Of a DNA stretch of 64,000 nucleotides, positions 1-11,642 are shown one piece after another. The notes below the pieces were generated by a model. That model saw nothing but the letters and a program-made list of their open reading frames with translations. It did no database searches and was not told where the DNA came from. Position 1 is the stretch's first letter; every line of letters begins with the position of its first letter. The position numbers were made by a program, and so were the translations under genes. This stretch comes from Hyphochytrium catenoides. Taxonomy: Eukaryota; Sar; Hyphochytriomycetes; Hyphochytriales; Hyphochytriaceae. Location of the stretch: the NCBI GenBank assembly GCA_900088475.1, contig FLMG01004374.1, positions 132,809-196,808 of the forward strand, given 5' to 3'.

Positions 1-40
1 CGAGTTAGCGGATAAAAACAAAACGTGGACTGACATTTGC

Positions 41-1062
41 CTAAAACGTACTCTGGACATCATTGGGCATCTCAATGTTTCTGTCATAAGAAACAGATTT
101 GTCATCCCTGATTACACAGAGATCGACGTTACTGCCTGAGCCGAGATCGTTGAAGATTCCTGAGAGAATAGCCTCCTTCACAAGTTTTCGCGCCTCCTCT
201 TCTGTCATGTCGTCTTTATATCCAGCCTCAAAGACAGCCATTGCTGCTAAGCTGCCCGAGCCCATCGTCACATAGGGGAGCTTGTCCGTACTTCCATGAG
301 GATAGATGGTATAGAGGTGGGCACCCGTAGAGTCAACACCCCCAAGAACTAGGGCTGCAGAAACATATCCCTGGTAGTTGAAGAGGTACCGCTTAAGAAG
401 CGTCATACTGGTCACCTGTGCGGGAATAGTATCTCAGACATCCAACGATCTCACCGTTCAAGTAGTGATAGCTCTTACCACCCTTGACTCCCTGCCGGTG
501 TTGAGTCGAAGGAGCTCCAGTTGAGAAGATATCATGGCTAAGCGAGTGTGTGAGACGGCTGTAACCAAAACAGTGCTCATAGGAGGGTTCACCTGTGGTC
601 ATCTCGGTATCCGCAGCTGTTCCTGCTCCACAGCAGTAGATGTTTGGAGCAATATAATGGATCTTTTCGCAGTTCTTATCTGCAACTGTAGTGTTGTTTG
701 TGGCACGTGTGTCGGCTCCCAAGACGACGCCCCCCTATCTCAATCTTTTAAGGAGCGCCTCTCAGGACAAGTATAAATAGCAGCTCACCTTGAATACAAC
801 GCCAACAATGGTAGTTCCAGTCTTTCTTGTCTTCGGCAGTTTGGCTTTGCCATCAACTCCTACCTGTGACGTTTTTCAGCTGTGGATGGCATCCATGGTT
901 ATCTACTTTGAATGCAGTACTCACCGAGTTGACAATGAACTCGTTCCTTCTTGTGTTATCAAAGTTGAAGCCGCCAACAGGAGCACCATCCTTCCAGTTG
1001 AGATCGAGGTGTTCCGGTAACTGGTGCTTAACTTCTTGACCATTTGTTACAAACTCTGTCAT
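41..1062 (-). CDS. PSMB7: 20S proteasome beta-2 type subunit (PSMB7-like), possibly incomplete at its C-terminus
   Basis: Trypsin-like catalytic subunit of the 20S core particle, which degrades proteins in cytosol and nucleus. Exons on the minus strand: 1062-925, 863-789, 734-593, 558-479 and 415 downward, all joining in phase. Seen: an [10 protein letters not shown] leader, then TGTTIVGVV, in which the Thr after Gly would be the catalytic Thr1 after propeptide removal, GADTRAT with Asp17, ADKNC with Lys33, and the [12 protein letters not shown] and [11 protein letters not shown] blocks typical of beta-2. The intron at 559-592 is only 34 bases. The last frame stops at 41, but a good donor (GTACGT) lies at 47, and the family normally has a longer C-terminal arm, so a further exon probably lies outside the window. 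The ATG at 1062 gives a leader somewhat longer than in animals. Family assignment is secure. It is divergent from the HAD gene, with about 670 bases between starts. Confidence 0.95.
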
Positions 1063-1390
1063 CTTTCCCTTTAGTATGCCTGGTCCCTACTTTCAAGGGC
1101 GGTTCTCCTGCAATATCTTCCTGAACACGACTTATGAACCTGTAATGAAGCTGCAGATCCAGATAGAGAGCTGGCGATGATGGCAATCTCTGAGAGCTCT
1201 GAATCGCGATGAATTCGAGCAGCATCCAAGCGACGGATATCTTCCGAAAGGTTTCACCAGTTGGAAACACTACGGAAAGGTTCAGCTATGATTCATCCAC
1301 GAAATCTTAATTCTTTCGCTCCTCTCGGAATCTTTCATGCTGTTCCAAGAGCCCAAACACTTGAGATTACAATGTACAGCATGTGTGCAT

Positions 1391-1490
1391 CGTACATCGA
1401 GGTACAACGGTACAACCGATTACTGTACCGATTACAGTCGGTGTACATCGCACATTGAGGTACCACAAGTTACAGTCGGTGTACATCGTA
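1391..1490. repeat. degenerate direct repeat in the PSMB7/HAD divergent intergenic region
   Basis: The 19-base string TTACAGTCGGTGTACATCG occurs exactly at 1432-1450 and again at 1470-1488. Related GTACATCG and GAGGTAC pieces lie on either side from 1391. The unit is about 38 bases. It sits between two divergent start codons (1062 minus, 1734 plus), so a regulatory role is possible but unproven. Confidence 0.6.
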
Positions 1491-1733
1491 CAAGCTGTCA
1501 TGTCATCTTTATAAGAGTGCCCAAGAAGCTCGGCAATGGCCCTCTTTGCGCTTGTGTTGGTCTCTTCAAGCTTGCACTCACAGCATCATCAGAAACATCA
1601 TGAGATGGCTATTATTACCTCTATCTATAATCTATAATAACTCGAGGGAATCACTGTCCCAGATGGGCACAGCGCATTGCTTCTCGTGGTGCCTGCGAAT
1701 ACTACCTCACGCAGTGGACCCCCGTCTTGACTT

Positions 1734-3092
1734 ATGACAAGAAGCATGGGTAGCTCTATGCATGAAGCTCGTCTTCCAAAGCCAGTCCTTCGCTCTTTGC
1801 CACAGCCTCGATGCGTCTTTTCTGACCTCGACGGCACTATTGTTCATTATGAGAAAGATAAGACTTTTCAGGTGCTCGACGTCCCGGAAGGAGCTGGACA
1901 GGTTGCAACTATAAGGCAGGTACCTCACAGACTTGAGAAACTAGGCTTCACAATGCATCGACCATACTCAAAGAGATTTATTTTGGAAGGTGCTTTAGAG
2001 CATCTAGTGAAGCTGGAGGAGACCACCAGCACTCGGTGTTGCGTGAAGCCTATCCCCTTCCAAGTACAACCCTGAAAGGAGCTTTTATTTCACTTCCGAC
2101 GATAGATCTTATACGACAGATTCGCAGCTATGGATGCCGCTTTATAGTTGTGACAGGCAAGATAAGGCGTAAGCGACCGTACCCTGATCTCGTACTTATT
2201 CTCCTTGAACCGCATCGCCGGTTTGTGGCATTGCAGGAGCGCGATCGAGTACTCTGCTCGGTCGACTACCATATTTACCTGAATCGGATGTCTACATATA
2301 CGAGAACGGAGGAAGGATAGCGACACGACGGGAAGGAAAGCTTCTCCCTCTAAGAGACTGGGAGGACAAAGTTAGTAGCTACGCTGGTTACCGACAAGAG
2401 GAAGTCGAGGATCCTCTTGCCCGGACTGGCCCTCTTTGGGATGCTTATAGGGAGATGTCCTCAAGTGGCTGGCTGGTAGGTGATCCTTGGCACCTTTTGA
2501 CGATCACGGCGCTAGAAGATTTGCTTATAACATTCTAGCTGGATGCCAGACATTATGGTACAGCCTTCCGCGTAGACGTCACAAAGTCCCCGTCCAGCTG
2601 CAAAGACACTTGGGAAGCGACAAGGCAAAGACTTTGCTCAAAGTACGGACTCTCCGTGTCCTATAACCTCGGAAAGGTAACAAGTTTGCAGGATGGCTAT
2701 ATCCGTATTGTTTAGAGGATGTCGATAAGTGTTGAACCTCGGTCGTATCAGGCGGACTTCTATCCTGAAATATCAGGCAAGAAGAATGCAGCATTATATG
2801 TGCGGGAGAATCTGTTTCCAGACGTGCAAGATAGTGAGACTCTGGCCTTGTTTGATGACGATAACGATTTGGAGATGGCGCAGGCATGTGCTGCCGCCAT
2901 ACTTCCAGGTAGGTTTGATCTCGAAGCCTCTATCTGGTACGGAGTATATAGCTAAACGACGGCATAGGGATCACCCATGAGAACGTGACAAAGGCCTTGC
3001 AAGAACATGATAATTGGGCTATCACTGAAAGCCGTGGCATCCTTGGAGCGGAAGAGGCATTGGAGGCGATACTAGGCCGCCTAAAGGATTGA
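1734..3092 (+). CDS. HAD-superfamily hydrolase (phosphatase-like), 335 aa
   Basis: Predicted cytosolic phosphohydrolase with an aspartyl-phosphate mechanism. Exons 1734-1919, 2030-2156, 2237-2475, 2539-2676, 2716-2908 and 2968-3092 join in phase to 336 codons including the stop. Seen: HAD motif I FSDLDGTIVHY (residues about 30-40, nucleophile Asp plus Asp), motif II FIVVTGARSST, a YIYENGGRI stretch, GKKNAALYV with the motif III Lys, and motif IV FDDDNDLEMA. The spacing resembles the sucrose-phosphate/trehalose-phosphate phosphatase-like Cof group and uncharacterised plant and protist HAD proteins. Substrate is not inferable. The second intron (2157-2236) begins GC rather than GT; only that junction restores VTGARSST. 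The ATG at 1734 is the first in frame, and a second Met four codons later is possible. Confidence 0.88.
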
Positions 3093-3930
3093 TATCTATT
3101 TCGGCAATGCCGAGTTTGGTCAAAGGGGTACTAAGCGCTAAGTAACGTTTCAGAGAGACGAGCCTTGTCGTTCGGCCCTACATTCTAAGTCCCAAGAGGT
3201 GCCTGGTTGTCTCTATACATCATGCTGCGGCGGGGCCCTACTGAGCATATCTTCCACAAGCTCCGTTGACATCTAGGAAATAAGAACTAAGGTTCGAAGA
3301 TCAGGCGCTACAGGTGGTGCTGCGGCGGTGGGTTGTTGATGATACAAAGTGAGTTGTAACACCTTTCCCACCGCGAGGCGCTAACGCCGAGTTAAATTGA
3401 CCTGTATACTTTCTGGAGTGGGGATGAGATGCAACAGTGATGCTGCTTCTCTTCACTCCCACTTGTTGCTTGCTACCTGTCCATCTTCATCGAGTCGAGC
3501 GGGGCATGCGGGACATTGTCTTTCTTCTAGTTGCGCAGTGATGAGATGCCGCGTAGTCTCTGCTGACAGAGCTTAGGAATACAGGGCATATGGAGTGACA
3601 CTATATGGTCGGTCAGCGTTGTCCTATTGGCAACCAGCGATGCTGGTCTGGGTCAAGGCAGGACTCTATGGCATTGGGAGGAGTTGCCTTTCCTTAGGAG
3701 GCGCAGGAGGCGGTTCGGAAAGCCAAAGAAAAGAGAAAAGCAAAAGCAACTAGCACGCTAGCGATGATTAGGAGTCTTTTTGCGCCTATAAAGGGCCCGC
3801 TATCCTAGACTCACAGTGGCCCGTAAATGTTAGCCAGCAGGAGGCCACTGGTGCAAATTGGAGCTCCTTAAGAGAGGAAGCAGCGTCTCACCGTTAGTGG
3901 AAACAGTATTGGAGGGTTAGTGGTGGCAGC
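3093..3930. other. intergenic, no gene seen
   Basis: 838 bases between two plus-strand genes. No exon with family resemblance or sustained frame was found. A short pyrimidine- and GCGG-rich stretch around 3225-3360 has no evident function. It presumably holds the 3' end of the HAD gene and the promoter of the phospholipase gene. Confidence 0.5.
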
Positions 3931-6900
3931 TTGGGTTCTTTAAAGCCCTTGCACTCTCTGTACTGGCGAAAGATGCTCCATCATGTCAATGACCTTTACG
4001 TGGAGACCTTCAAAAGGGTGAAGGAAGTGCAACGGACTCACGGAACCGCATGGGCAGCCTTTACTTCTTTCCCATTCTTCTACTCATTGTCTACGAAGGT
4101 GGTGGGAACGGTGAAACGCCGCTCTCCCGAGCTTATCAAGCGACAAGCAGTATGGACCTGGGAATGCCTGGCTGGGGCCTTGGAGCTAACAGCCTCCACT
4201 AGCAAGTCCGTTGCAGTTACCACCATCCGAACAACAGCACGCGCCTGCCACGCAACGAAGGAGTACATTAGCGAAACAGAACCGCCAAGGCCCTTGCAAC
4301 CCATCAAGTATAAGCTCATCCTACCTATGTTTGAAGTGGTGGAAGAAGGTAACCCGCTGGACATTATTGCTTGAAGCCTCACACTGTCACTAACTCTCTG
4401 TCACTTTTTAATGTTTCTTGTTGTCCCCGGCCGCCACCTATGTCCTCTGGTGACAGCGGTGCAGTTTGTCTTGTCGGATGATATTATAGAACTCTATGAG
4501 GTTGCACGGGCCAAGATTGTAATGCTGCCCTTCGGTCCCACTCTCATCCTACCCATCATGACCGCAGCTGAAACTACTTTCCGGATACTAGTGCTCGTTC
4601 CCTCACGGCCGATGTACTATGTGTCGCGCGAAGCTGTGGCCACTGGCGCCGATCGCTTCATTGACATATCGAAAACTCGCTACCAGGTATGAATCATGAT
4701 TCTCTTCATTCCTCTTGGCTTTGGATCTGAAAGCCTAGGTGTTGGCACACTAGTTTCAGCTTGCTGCAAGACCACATCCACATCCCTAGAGCCCTCCAAT
4801 CTTTCATAGCTCTGGTCGTCCTCAGAGCCAGCCCTTCTAGTCACTACTTACCTATCTGAGTGTAATTCTTTCGTTTAGGCCATTGTAGAGCGCCTCTACT
4901 CGGCCACCGTGGTCATTGACCGCATTGACACGCATCTGAATAAGGCACAATGGAACTTACTTGGATGGGGAAGGTACTGTCCCCAGAATCCTCACTCCGG
5001 TTTCCTTTGTTCACTCTTCTCTCTGTTCTTTGCCGCTCTTGACGATCACTCTAATCAGATACTCTGAAGTCACGGAAGAGGCAAGGAAGGATATTCTACT
5101 CTCCATGTACCAGCGCTGGAGTGCCATTGACACACCTTTCAAGAAATATGAGTTCTTGGCTTATCTTCGGGCGCACAGCGCAGATCTGTACACGGACATT
5201 CTCGCCACCTTTCCTGGCCTAACAGGCTCTGGTATCAAAATAGAGGATGTTGACAAGGAGTCAGATCTATACATCTGGCTCTTGGAACACGAGATGACAA
5301 CCATTCCCTGCTGGTTCCTCTCAAGAACTGATTCAAGGGTAGGAGGAATGGCTGATCGGAGTAGTTGGCCCTTGTTATTTAGCAAAGTTTCCTCAGGCTT
5401 TCCCATTGGTATCTGTTATCTGCCGCTGGCGTTTAGCTTCTCTTGTCTGCTCTATGTGCCTTGCTTCATCCAAGAGCGGCCCCAATCTTGTCTTCGATCG
5501 AGCATCACATGAGGGAGCTGTAGTAATCATTGGAGGGGTTGACTCTGGACTTGCTTGATTGGGGATTTTGCCAGCGTCACCTTCTCCTCCTCGATAGTCC
5601 CTTCAGTATATATATGGCGAGGGTCTGCCAGTACCTTGTCCACTTCTAAGCCCGTAATACCTCCCCACTGAATCTTCCACCCAACAACGTAGATCTGGGA
5701 GAAGTTCCCTCCACATGAGGCCAGACGGTTGGAAAGAGCGTACCAGAAGCTCCAATCTTCACCGGATGCTCCTTGTACAGTCCGAGTGGATGAAGGGAGA
5801 CATGAAGTGGACCTCAAGAAGTGGACAAGAAGCCCTGTCTATTGGCCAAGTCTAGGCGATGAGGACGTCAGAAGGAGCATCTGGTTGTATATGGAGAGGA
5901 ATTATGAGTTAATGCCCTACTCCATTCAGGCATCTGAGGTAAGAAGTTGGGTCTTCTTCCTTACTTCCTATTTTGACGAGTAAAACTTTGCCACAGTTGC
6001 TGGAGGAAGCATTCCTCTTCCTTGTTTCACATCTTCCGGACCTTAAGGAGTCGTCGTTGACAAACTCTTACAACGCTAGGAGAAAGGGGCCGCTTCTGAC
6101 GGTTCAGGTGGAGGATCAAACTGTGGAGTTCTATAGTCCTATCGGTGAGGACTAATCTTTGCTCTCATAAATCTAATTCTTGAGAAGTACTGAAGGATCC
6201 TTGCAGAGATTATCGCAGTAAAGAAGATTCTAGCTGGCACAACCTTCTTGTACAGCAGGCGGAGAGTTTATCGTGGAGACCCCAGACCTCGGAATGACAA
6301 AGTACGTACCAACGCCTACATCTTGTGAGCCGGGCCTGTGTTTGTTTATCAAGTAGCTTCCAGTCATCTACTTGATCAACGATCTCACCTTGTCATCTCG
6401 ACATAGGCCGAGATGGAGCTGTGGACCGGAATCAAGCGCGGCAAAGAGGACAGTCATAATGACGATGCCGACCTCGATGCACCTGTCGACCATTTGGTCT
6501 TTGTGGTCCATGGCATAGGAGACGCTTTGAGAACCGTCGACTTCAATGTCGTCACCCTTCGGTCGATCATGCATTGCGCGGACAATTTAAGGTTAGTTTA
6601 GTTAGGGTTATTGGCATTTTTGCGGGCCAATGTTTACTGCTATCTAATCAGGAAGTCTGCTCACCTCTCTGCTCTGACTCTCTTTGGCTATCGGCTGGCT
6701 CTCCTCTGTTGAAACTCTTAGTTCCGCCTCTATATCGTCGTAAACCTATTGATGTATGGCCTGCTTACCGGTCATTGTCCACACCTTCGATGATTTGTCT
6801 CCCTTCTGTCTCTTCGATGCTGCGGTGCTCACTCCTTCCACTCCTGCCATCAAGGTCGATGCATAAGGATTCGATGAATTCTCCTGAGTTCTCAAACGTT

Positions 6901-9589
6901 GATGGGAAGGAGAAGAGAGTTGAGTTTCTTCCAGTGGAGTGGCATACAAAGCTGCACAATGAAGCCATTGGCATCGACGATATGATCAAGCGCCTAACTC
7001 TCAGAACTATTCCTAAGCTAAGGGAGTTCGCTAACGACTCACTGCTGGATGTTCTCTTTTATCTGTCTCCGTCCTTCCATCAACTCATATTAGACGAGGT
7101 GACAGAGGAAATGAACCGACTGTATGACTTATACGTCAACAATCATCCCAGCTTTTCGGGGAAGGTATCAATTGTGGGCCACTCTTTGGGATCGGTTGTA
7201 TGCTTTGATATATTGGCGAACCAGGAGGCAGTTGAAGGTAAGAATGGTTATTGCTCCTACGAGGAGAAGAGAAAGGGGGCCTCCAAACAATTAGAGAAGT
7301 GACCAAAGAATTGAGTATATGATCATTTCCTCTAACCTTTATTTATCACCTTGGTAGGCGGAATTGCCAGAGAAAGGACGGCGTCGAATGCGGAGAACTA
7401 TAGCTCAGATGGCGATACTGAAAACAAAATTGTTCCAGCCTCTCTATTCCATCCCTCCAAGGTTTCCTGGGGGTTAAAAGGCAGAGAACGGCTTGAGCGG
7501 CAGCGACCTCCCTCATTGGAACCCCTAGCTTGTGAGTTGCAATCGTCAGTATCTGCAGCCGCTCAAACGCCCCTCAAAGGCGAGGAAGGAATTAGCGTCA
7601 CTCCTCCACTTCTCCATGTATCATCGACAGATAATAGGTGCAACATTCGCCCGAGATCCAGCCGCAACGTCTCGCTTGCTAATCAGAGGCACCTCAATTA
7701 CGACGATGAGGGAGGAATAGAAGGAAGAAAGAGTGCTGTCAGGATCAGTGATGTTTCACTAAAGGATGCTGTGGTCTCAGCTGGTTCAGCGTGGACGGCC
7801 ATGTTGATGACCTCGCCAGACGTCACTCCGCGTGGCAATGGCAGTCCGATCGAGCGAGGCTATCCGTCGCGACCTGGCAGTCTAAGAGGATGTAAGGAGC
7901 AGAGACGAAAGTTTTTTGAGACTTCTCCTTTGACTGACCTTGTACACCCCCTTTTCGTCTAACTTTGCGTTCAGCATCAAGGATCACAGCTGGAGAATGT
8001 GAGGGTCCCTCTCCTGTCGTCTCTTCTCCTGCGGATGAAGAAGAGCAGGGCGAAAGTGAGCTAAGCGAAAGCAGCTCTCAGGAAGCAACACGGAGAGTCA
8101 CGTACGCGGCTACCAGTTACAAGCAGCTCCATTTTTCAGTAGAGAACTTCTTCTCTCTTGGGTCCCCGTTGGGAATGTTCATTAAGGTTTGTGGGAGGCT
8201 ATTGAAACGAAAGAAAGCTATAAGGGTTATGTTGGGGGGTTAACTGTCAAACGCCGCCGGTATTGTGGGGCCTTTGGCACCAGTTAACGGCATACTTTGG
8301 AAATGTACGTCACAGTGATCTTGCATTAAGTATATATGCTTTCACAGGTGAGAGGGCAAGCTTTGGACAACGACTTTAGGCTCCCAACCTGCCAGCGATT
8401 TTTCAACATCTTTCACCCCTATGACCCGGTGGCCTATCGGATGGAGCCAATTTTTGCCCCAGATAATGCCGATGTCGAGCCTGTCATTATACCAACCTTT
8501 CATGGCCGTCTGAGGATTCATTATCAGGTTAGAAATCAGCGTGAGAAGAGACGGGTAGCCATTAAGGCGTCCGGAAGTGAATGAACCCACAGGAGCACTG
8601 TCTTCGAGCTAAGAGCGATTGTAGTTAGGCACTGATGGGAGACATCTAAGGGACCTCACCTCCTTAAACTTGTCCCTGTCCTAATAGGTGAAAGAAGCAG
8701 TGAAGAATCTGTGGTTCAACTTCATCTCATTCAAAAGCTCGTTTGAGAGAACTATTGAGAATGCTGTGCAAAAAGTAAGATTCATAAATATCATGCTCTA
8801 CTCATCGTGTAAGATATGCTGGCTTCTGTGTATCTCCCTATGTATTCATGAGCAAGTGTTTATATCCCTTCTACGTTTGTTTGAGGGCATTGATTAAGGC
8901 GTCTCACCCTCTCACATTTAGGTTGGGCTCATTGAAGAGGATATTCCCCGTTGGGATGCGTACGTCTCGGCTACCAGAACCAGCAGGAAAATGCGCTATG
9001 GCAGTCTTAATAGGGGTTTGAGATTGGATTATTCTCTTCAGGTATATTGCCGGTGGTCTCCTTGATGTCGTTATGCTGTTTCCCCCTTTCCGCTATCAAG
9101 CTCTTCATGTAAAAAGCACCACTCTACTGGCTGCCTGACCGATATGCAAACGGCAGGAGAATGAGGTGGAGGTAACCACAGAGTATCTATTCGCCATCAC
9201 GGCGCACGTTATTTATTGGACATCCAAAGACGTCAGCCTCTTCATAGCCAAGAACCTCTTTAGCGCTCAAGAAGGTAAGGGAGCCTACAGTCCCCGACGT
9301 GCCTTTACGAAGATGTTTCTAGCCACAAGCACCGCGTCTTATATTGGTTCATCGCCACCCATTTGTAACCTCAGAGCTCCAGAGCTCGGCTGAGATAATA
9401 GAGTCGATGGGACTGCAAAACGTCCTGGAAGAGGCTATGGACGACATGGCAACTGCCGCTAGAAACGAAGAACAGACGGGTTCGAATCAATTAGATGAGG
9501 ACCATATCCCCCCTTTACATACGCCTTCTGCGATTCCCATCCCAGAAGCACAAGTACCATTGGCCCTAGATGATTCGAGAGGTTGGTAG
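3931..9589 (+). CDS. DDHD-domain phospholipase A1-like protein (SEC23IP/PLA1 family), 1181 aa
   Basis: Likely intracellular phospholipase acting at ER-Golgi or other membranes. Sixteen exons, all phase-consistent: 3931-4348, 4457-4686, 4879-4973, 5059-5338, 5693-5938, 5997-6144, 6207-6301, 6407-6591, 6855-7237, 7358-7891, 7975-8186, 8348-8527, 8688-8774, 8922-9041, 9157-9274 and 9375-9589. Order: an unrecognised mostly helical N-terminal region (residues 1 to about 330), a WWE-like segment with PCWFLSRTDSR before the junction and IWEKFPPHEARRLE after it, EVDLKKW and VRRSIWLY blocks, DHLVFVVHGIG (about 533), VEFLPVEWH, the lipase motif GHSLGS with nucleophile Ser (about 674), and the DDHD-type C-terminal half starting FFSLGSPLG (about 930) and running through FHPYDPVAYRMEP and LRLDYSLQ. 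A long low-complexity insert (about 694-925) separates the lipase and DDHD halves. It ends 161 bases from the stop of the convergent membrane-protein gene. Confidence 0.9.
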
Positions 9590-9750
9590 AGAATCCATCG
9601 ATAGGACTATTTTCACCTTCTCGACAGAAGAAGGATGGATCTTTGGATGTTAGGCTTTCAACGCGAAGCGCATGCAGTTTATTTACGAAGAGTTTTTTCT
9701 TCCGTACATTCTCTATGCAGTTGAACGACTTCTGGCAGACAGTTGGAGAC

Positions 9751-11494
9751 CTAGTCCATGAAGTTGATAAGGAAGGTAAAGACCCATTCGAAAACCGTGA
9801 GTGGGAAGAGGAGGAGGTTTAGTGGGAAGAACAGAGAGAATCCACTGCGGACTTGCCAGATGAAGCCTACAGCGGCCAGGATGGTGCTGATGCCATTGAA
9901 GGCCGCGGATCCAACAACAAGGTCTCCCTTTTTGATCCAGCCTCTTTTCTGCGCGAGGGCAAGAAGCGCAGTGCAGAAGATGCTGGACCCCCGGATGGCA
10001 GAGTAGAAGGAGCTGATAACACGCTAAGGCGGTAACAAGTTAGACTTACAATGAGTTCATGCCACTTTAAGCAAATAAGATGAGACGGCTTGGGTTGCAG
10101 AACGCCAAGGAAGACAGAGGCGACGAAAATCAACAAAAACCAGTCAGAGAAGAGGGATGACGGGGTTGTCAACAAAGAAAGTGAGAGGTGACTTTATCGG
10201 CCAAAAAGTTATAATATTGAGAGTTCTGAGGGAAGCAAGCTGATAGATAAAGTACCCAAAAGTGTGCACGACAGCCTTTGATGTGAAGCGCGAGATGGTA
10301 AAACCTTATAAACAGAGCTCACCTGAAGCGTCCAAGCGATTGAGACCCCAATTGACCGGCAGACATATGAAAGAACCACTGGCACCCACTTCTGGTACTC
10401 TTTTGGTACAGACGCCAGTAATATCGGGTTGACAAACGGAAAGGCATGCTTCTCAATGATCTCACCAAGAGACACACCAAGAGTCACAGCCTGGGCGAAC
10501 TTGAGCCTTAAAGTGGCTGCCACCGCGAACCACCCTGCGAGGATACCCTGGCAAGCTTCGGAGACCTAGGGTCAAGGTTAGTCGTGAGCACTAGCAACCC
10601 CGAAAGGGAGAACAACACAATTGTAAATGTGAGAAATGCGAGCGACAGGAAAGACACCTGTTGGGGATCAATGGACTTTAAGACAAGCTTGATTTTCCTG
10701 CTTATAAGCTGATCCTTGGGAATCTGTTTGACATCTGGGATCCCATCTTTGTTATCATCGACCTCATCATCCTATCGGAAAAGCCATCAGACACATCGGT
10801 GACACAGCATCCCCAGATTCTCGGTAACAATGCCGTTCCGACCTTTTGAGATGCCTGCTTAGCCGCATAGTAGTTCAGGTAGATCGTGTGGAGACCGTGG
10901 TAGGTGGCAGCCCAGCCCATAATCCTGTAAGCAGCATGAGCCTGTTAGCCCTTTCTATTCCTCCAGCAGATGTCGAGAGCACCATATTACCTGTAGGCTT
11001 TAGTAGTTGAAAGAAGGAGGAAGGAAGGAGTTAGATCCTGAGCAGCGCTTATATGGGCCTGAAAACATGTACCTTCGATCGCGGCGACAGTGGTGACGTA
11101 CATGCCACCGAAGAACACTAGAAAAAAGCCCACCAGCAGCGGTGCATATTCTTCAGGGTGATAAGGTTGGGCTATTGCCCGAAGCTTTTTAATTTTCCTG
11201 CCCACGAGGGCCACGATGGGGCTTAGCTAGGCAACAAGTATAGCATAAGAAGGAAGTGTTAACTTCAGACAGACTGGCACTGTTGGTGTACACATAGGTT
11301 CTCACATTATCGACAATGGCGTTGGCTTGTTCCAGATACGGTGCCAATCGAACTAGAAGATCTCGTGTCTCCTTTTGCTTACCACTCAAAGAGCGGGCAA
11401 TAGAGGTAGGAGAGACTGGTCCGGCGGGCACCTGACCACCTTCCTGAATGGAAGAGGCCGTCGAAACGCGTCTTTTTTCTGGAGACTGCATCAT
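9751..11494 (-). CDS. multi-pass membrane protein with an Asp-rich calcium-loop-like motif, 367 aa
   Basis: Function unknown. It resembles uncharacterised membrane proteins of protists. Exons on the minus strand: 11494-11264, 11226-11073, 10997-10991 (7 bases), 10924-10843, 10771-10658, 10565-10323 and 10023-9751; the sum is exactly 368 codons. Residues 1-77 are polar with no signal peptide. Hydrophobic spans lie near 97-120 (LLVGFFLVFFGGMYVTTVAA), 205-225, 255-277 (VPVVLSYVCRSIGVSIAWTL), 310-330 and 338-365. Between the first and second spans, at about 157-170, is DDEVDDNKDGIPD, which looks like an EF-hand or thrombospondin-type calcium loop. The microexon supplies the Ala-Tyr-Arg codons that restore frame. 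The second exon boundary uses a weak GTTAAC donor in a 37-base intron. The start is one of two adjacent Met codons. It is convergent with the phospholipase gene. Confidence 0.8.
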
Positions 11495-11642
11495 GCACTG
11501 GTTTACACAAGAGGTATCTTAAGGCGTAAGCTGGGACAGACGTCACACGGGCTGAAGTTTCCTTATGGGCAGTTGAACCCTAGCTATATCGCTGTGGGAA
11601 AGAGGAGATCGCGGAGGGAGATCACCAGCTGCTCCTGCTATG

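Noticed and set aside
5480-5556. plus-strand exon ending at a TGA after VVIIGGVDSGLA, which would end a separate gene before the DDHD domain
   Set aside because: Direct splicing 5338 to 5693 keeps phase and rebuilds a WWE-like segment expected in DDHD proteins, so the stretch is better read as intron.
5527-5817. 96-codon minus-strand frame
   Set aside because: Antisense to the fifth exon and preceding intron of the DDHD gene. No homology of its own.
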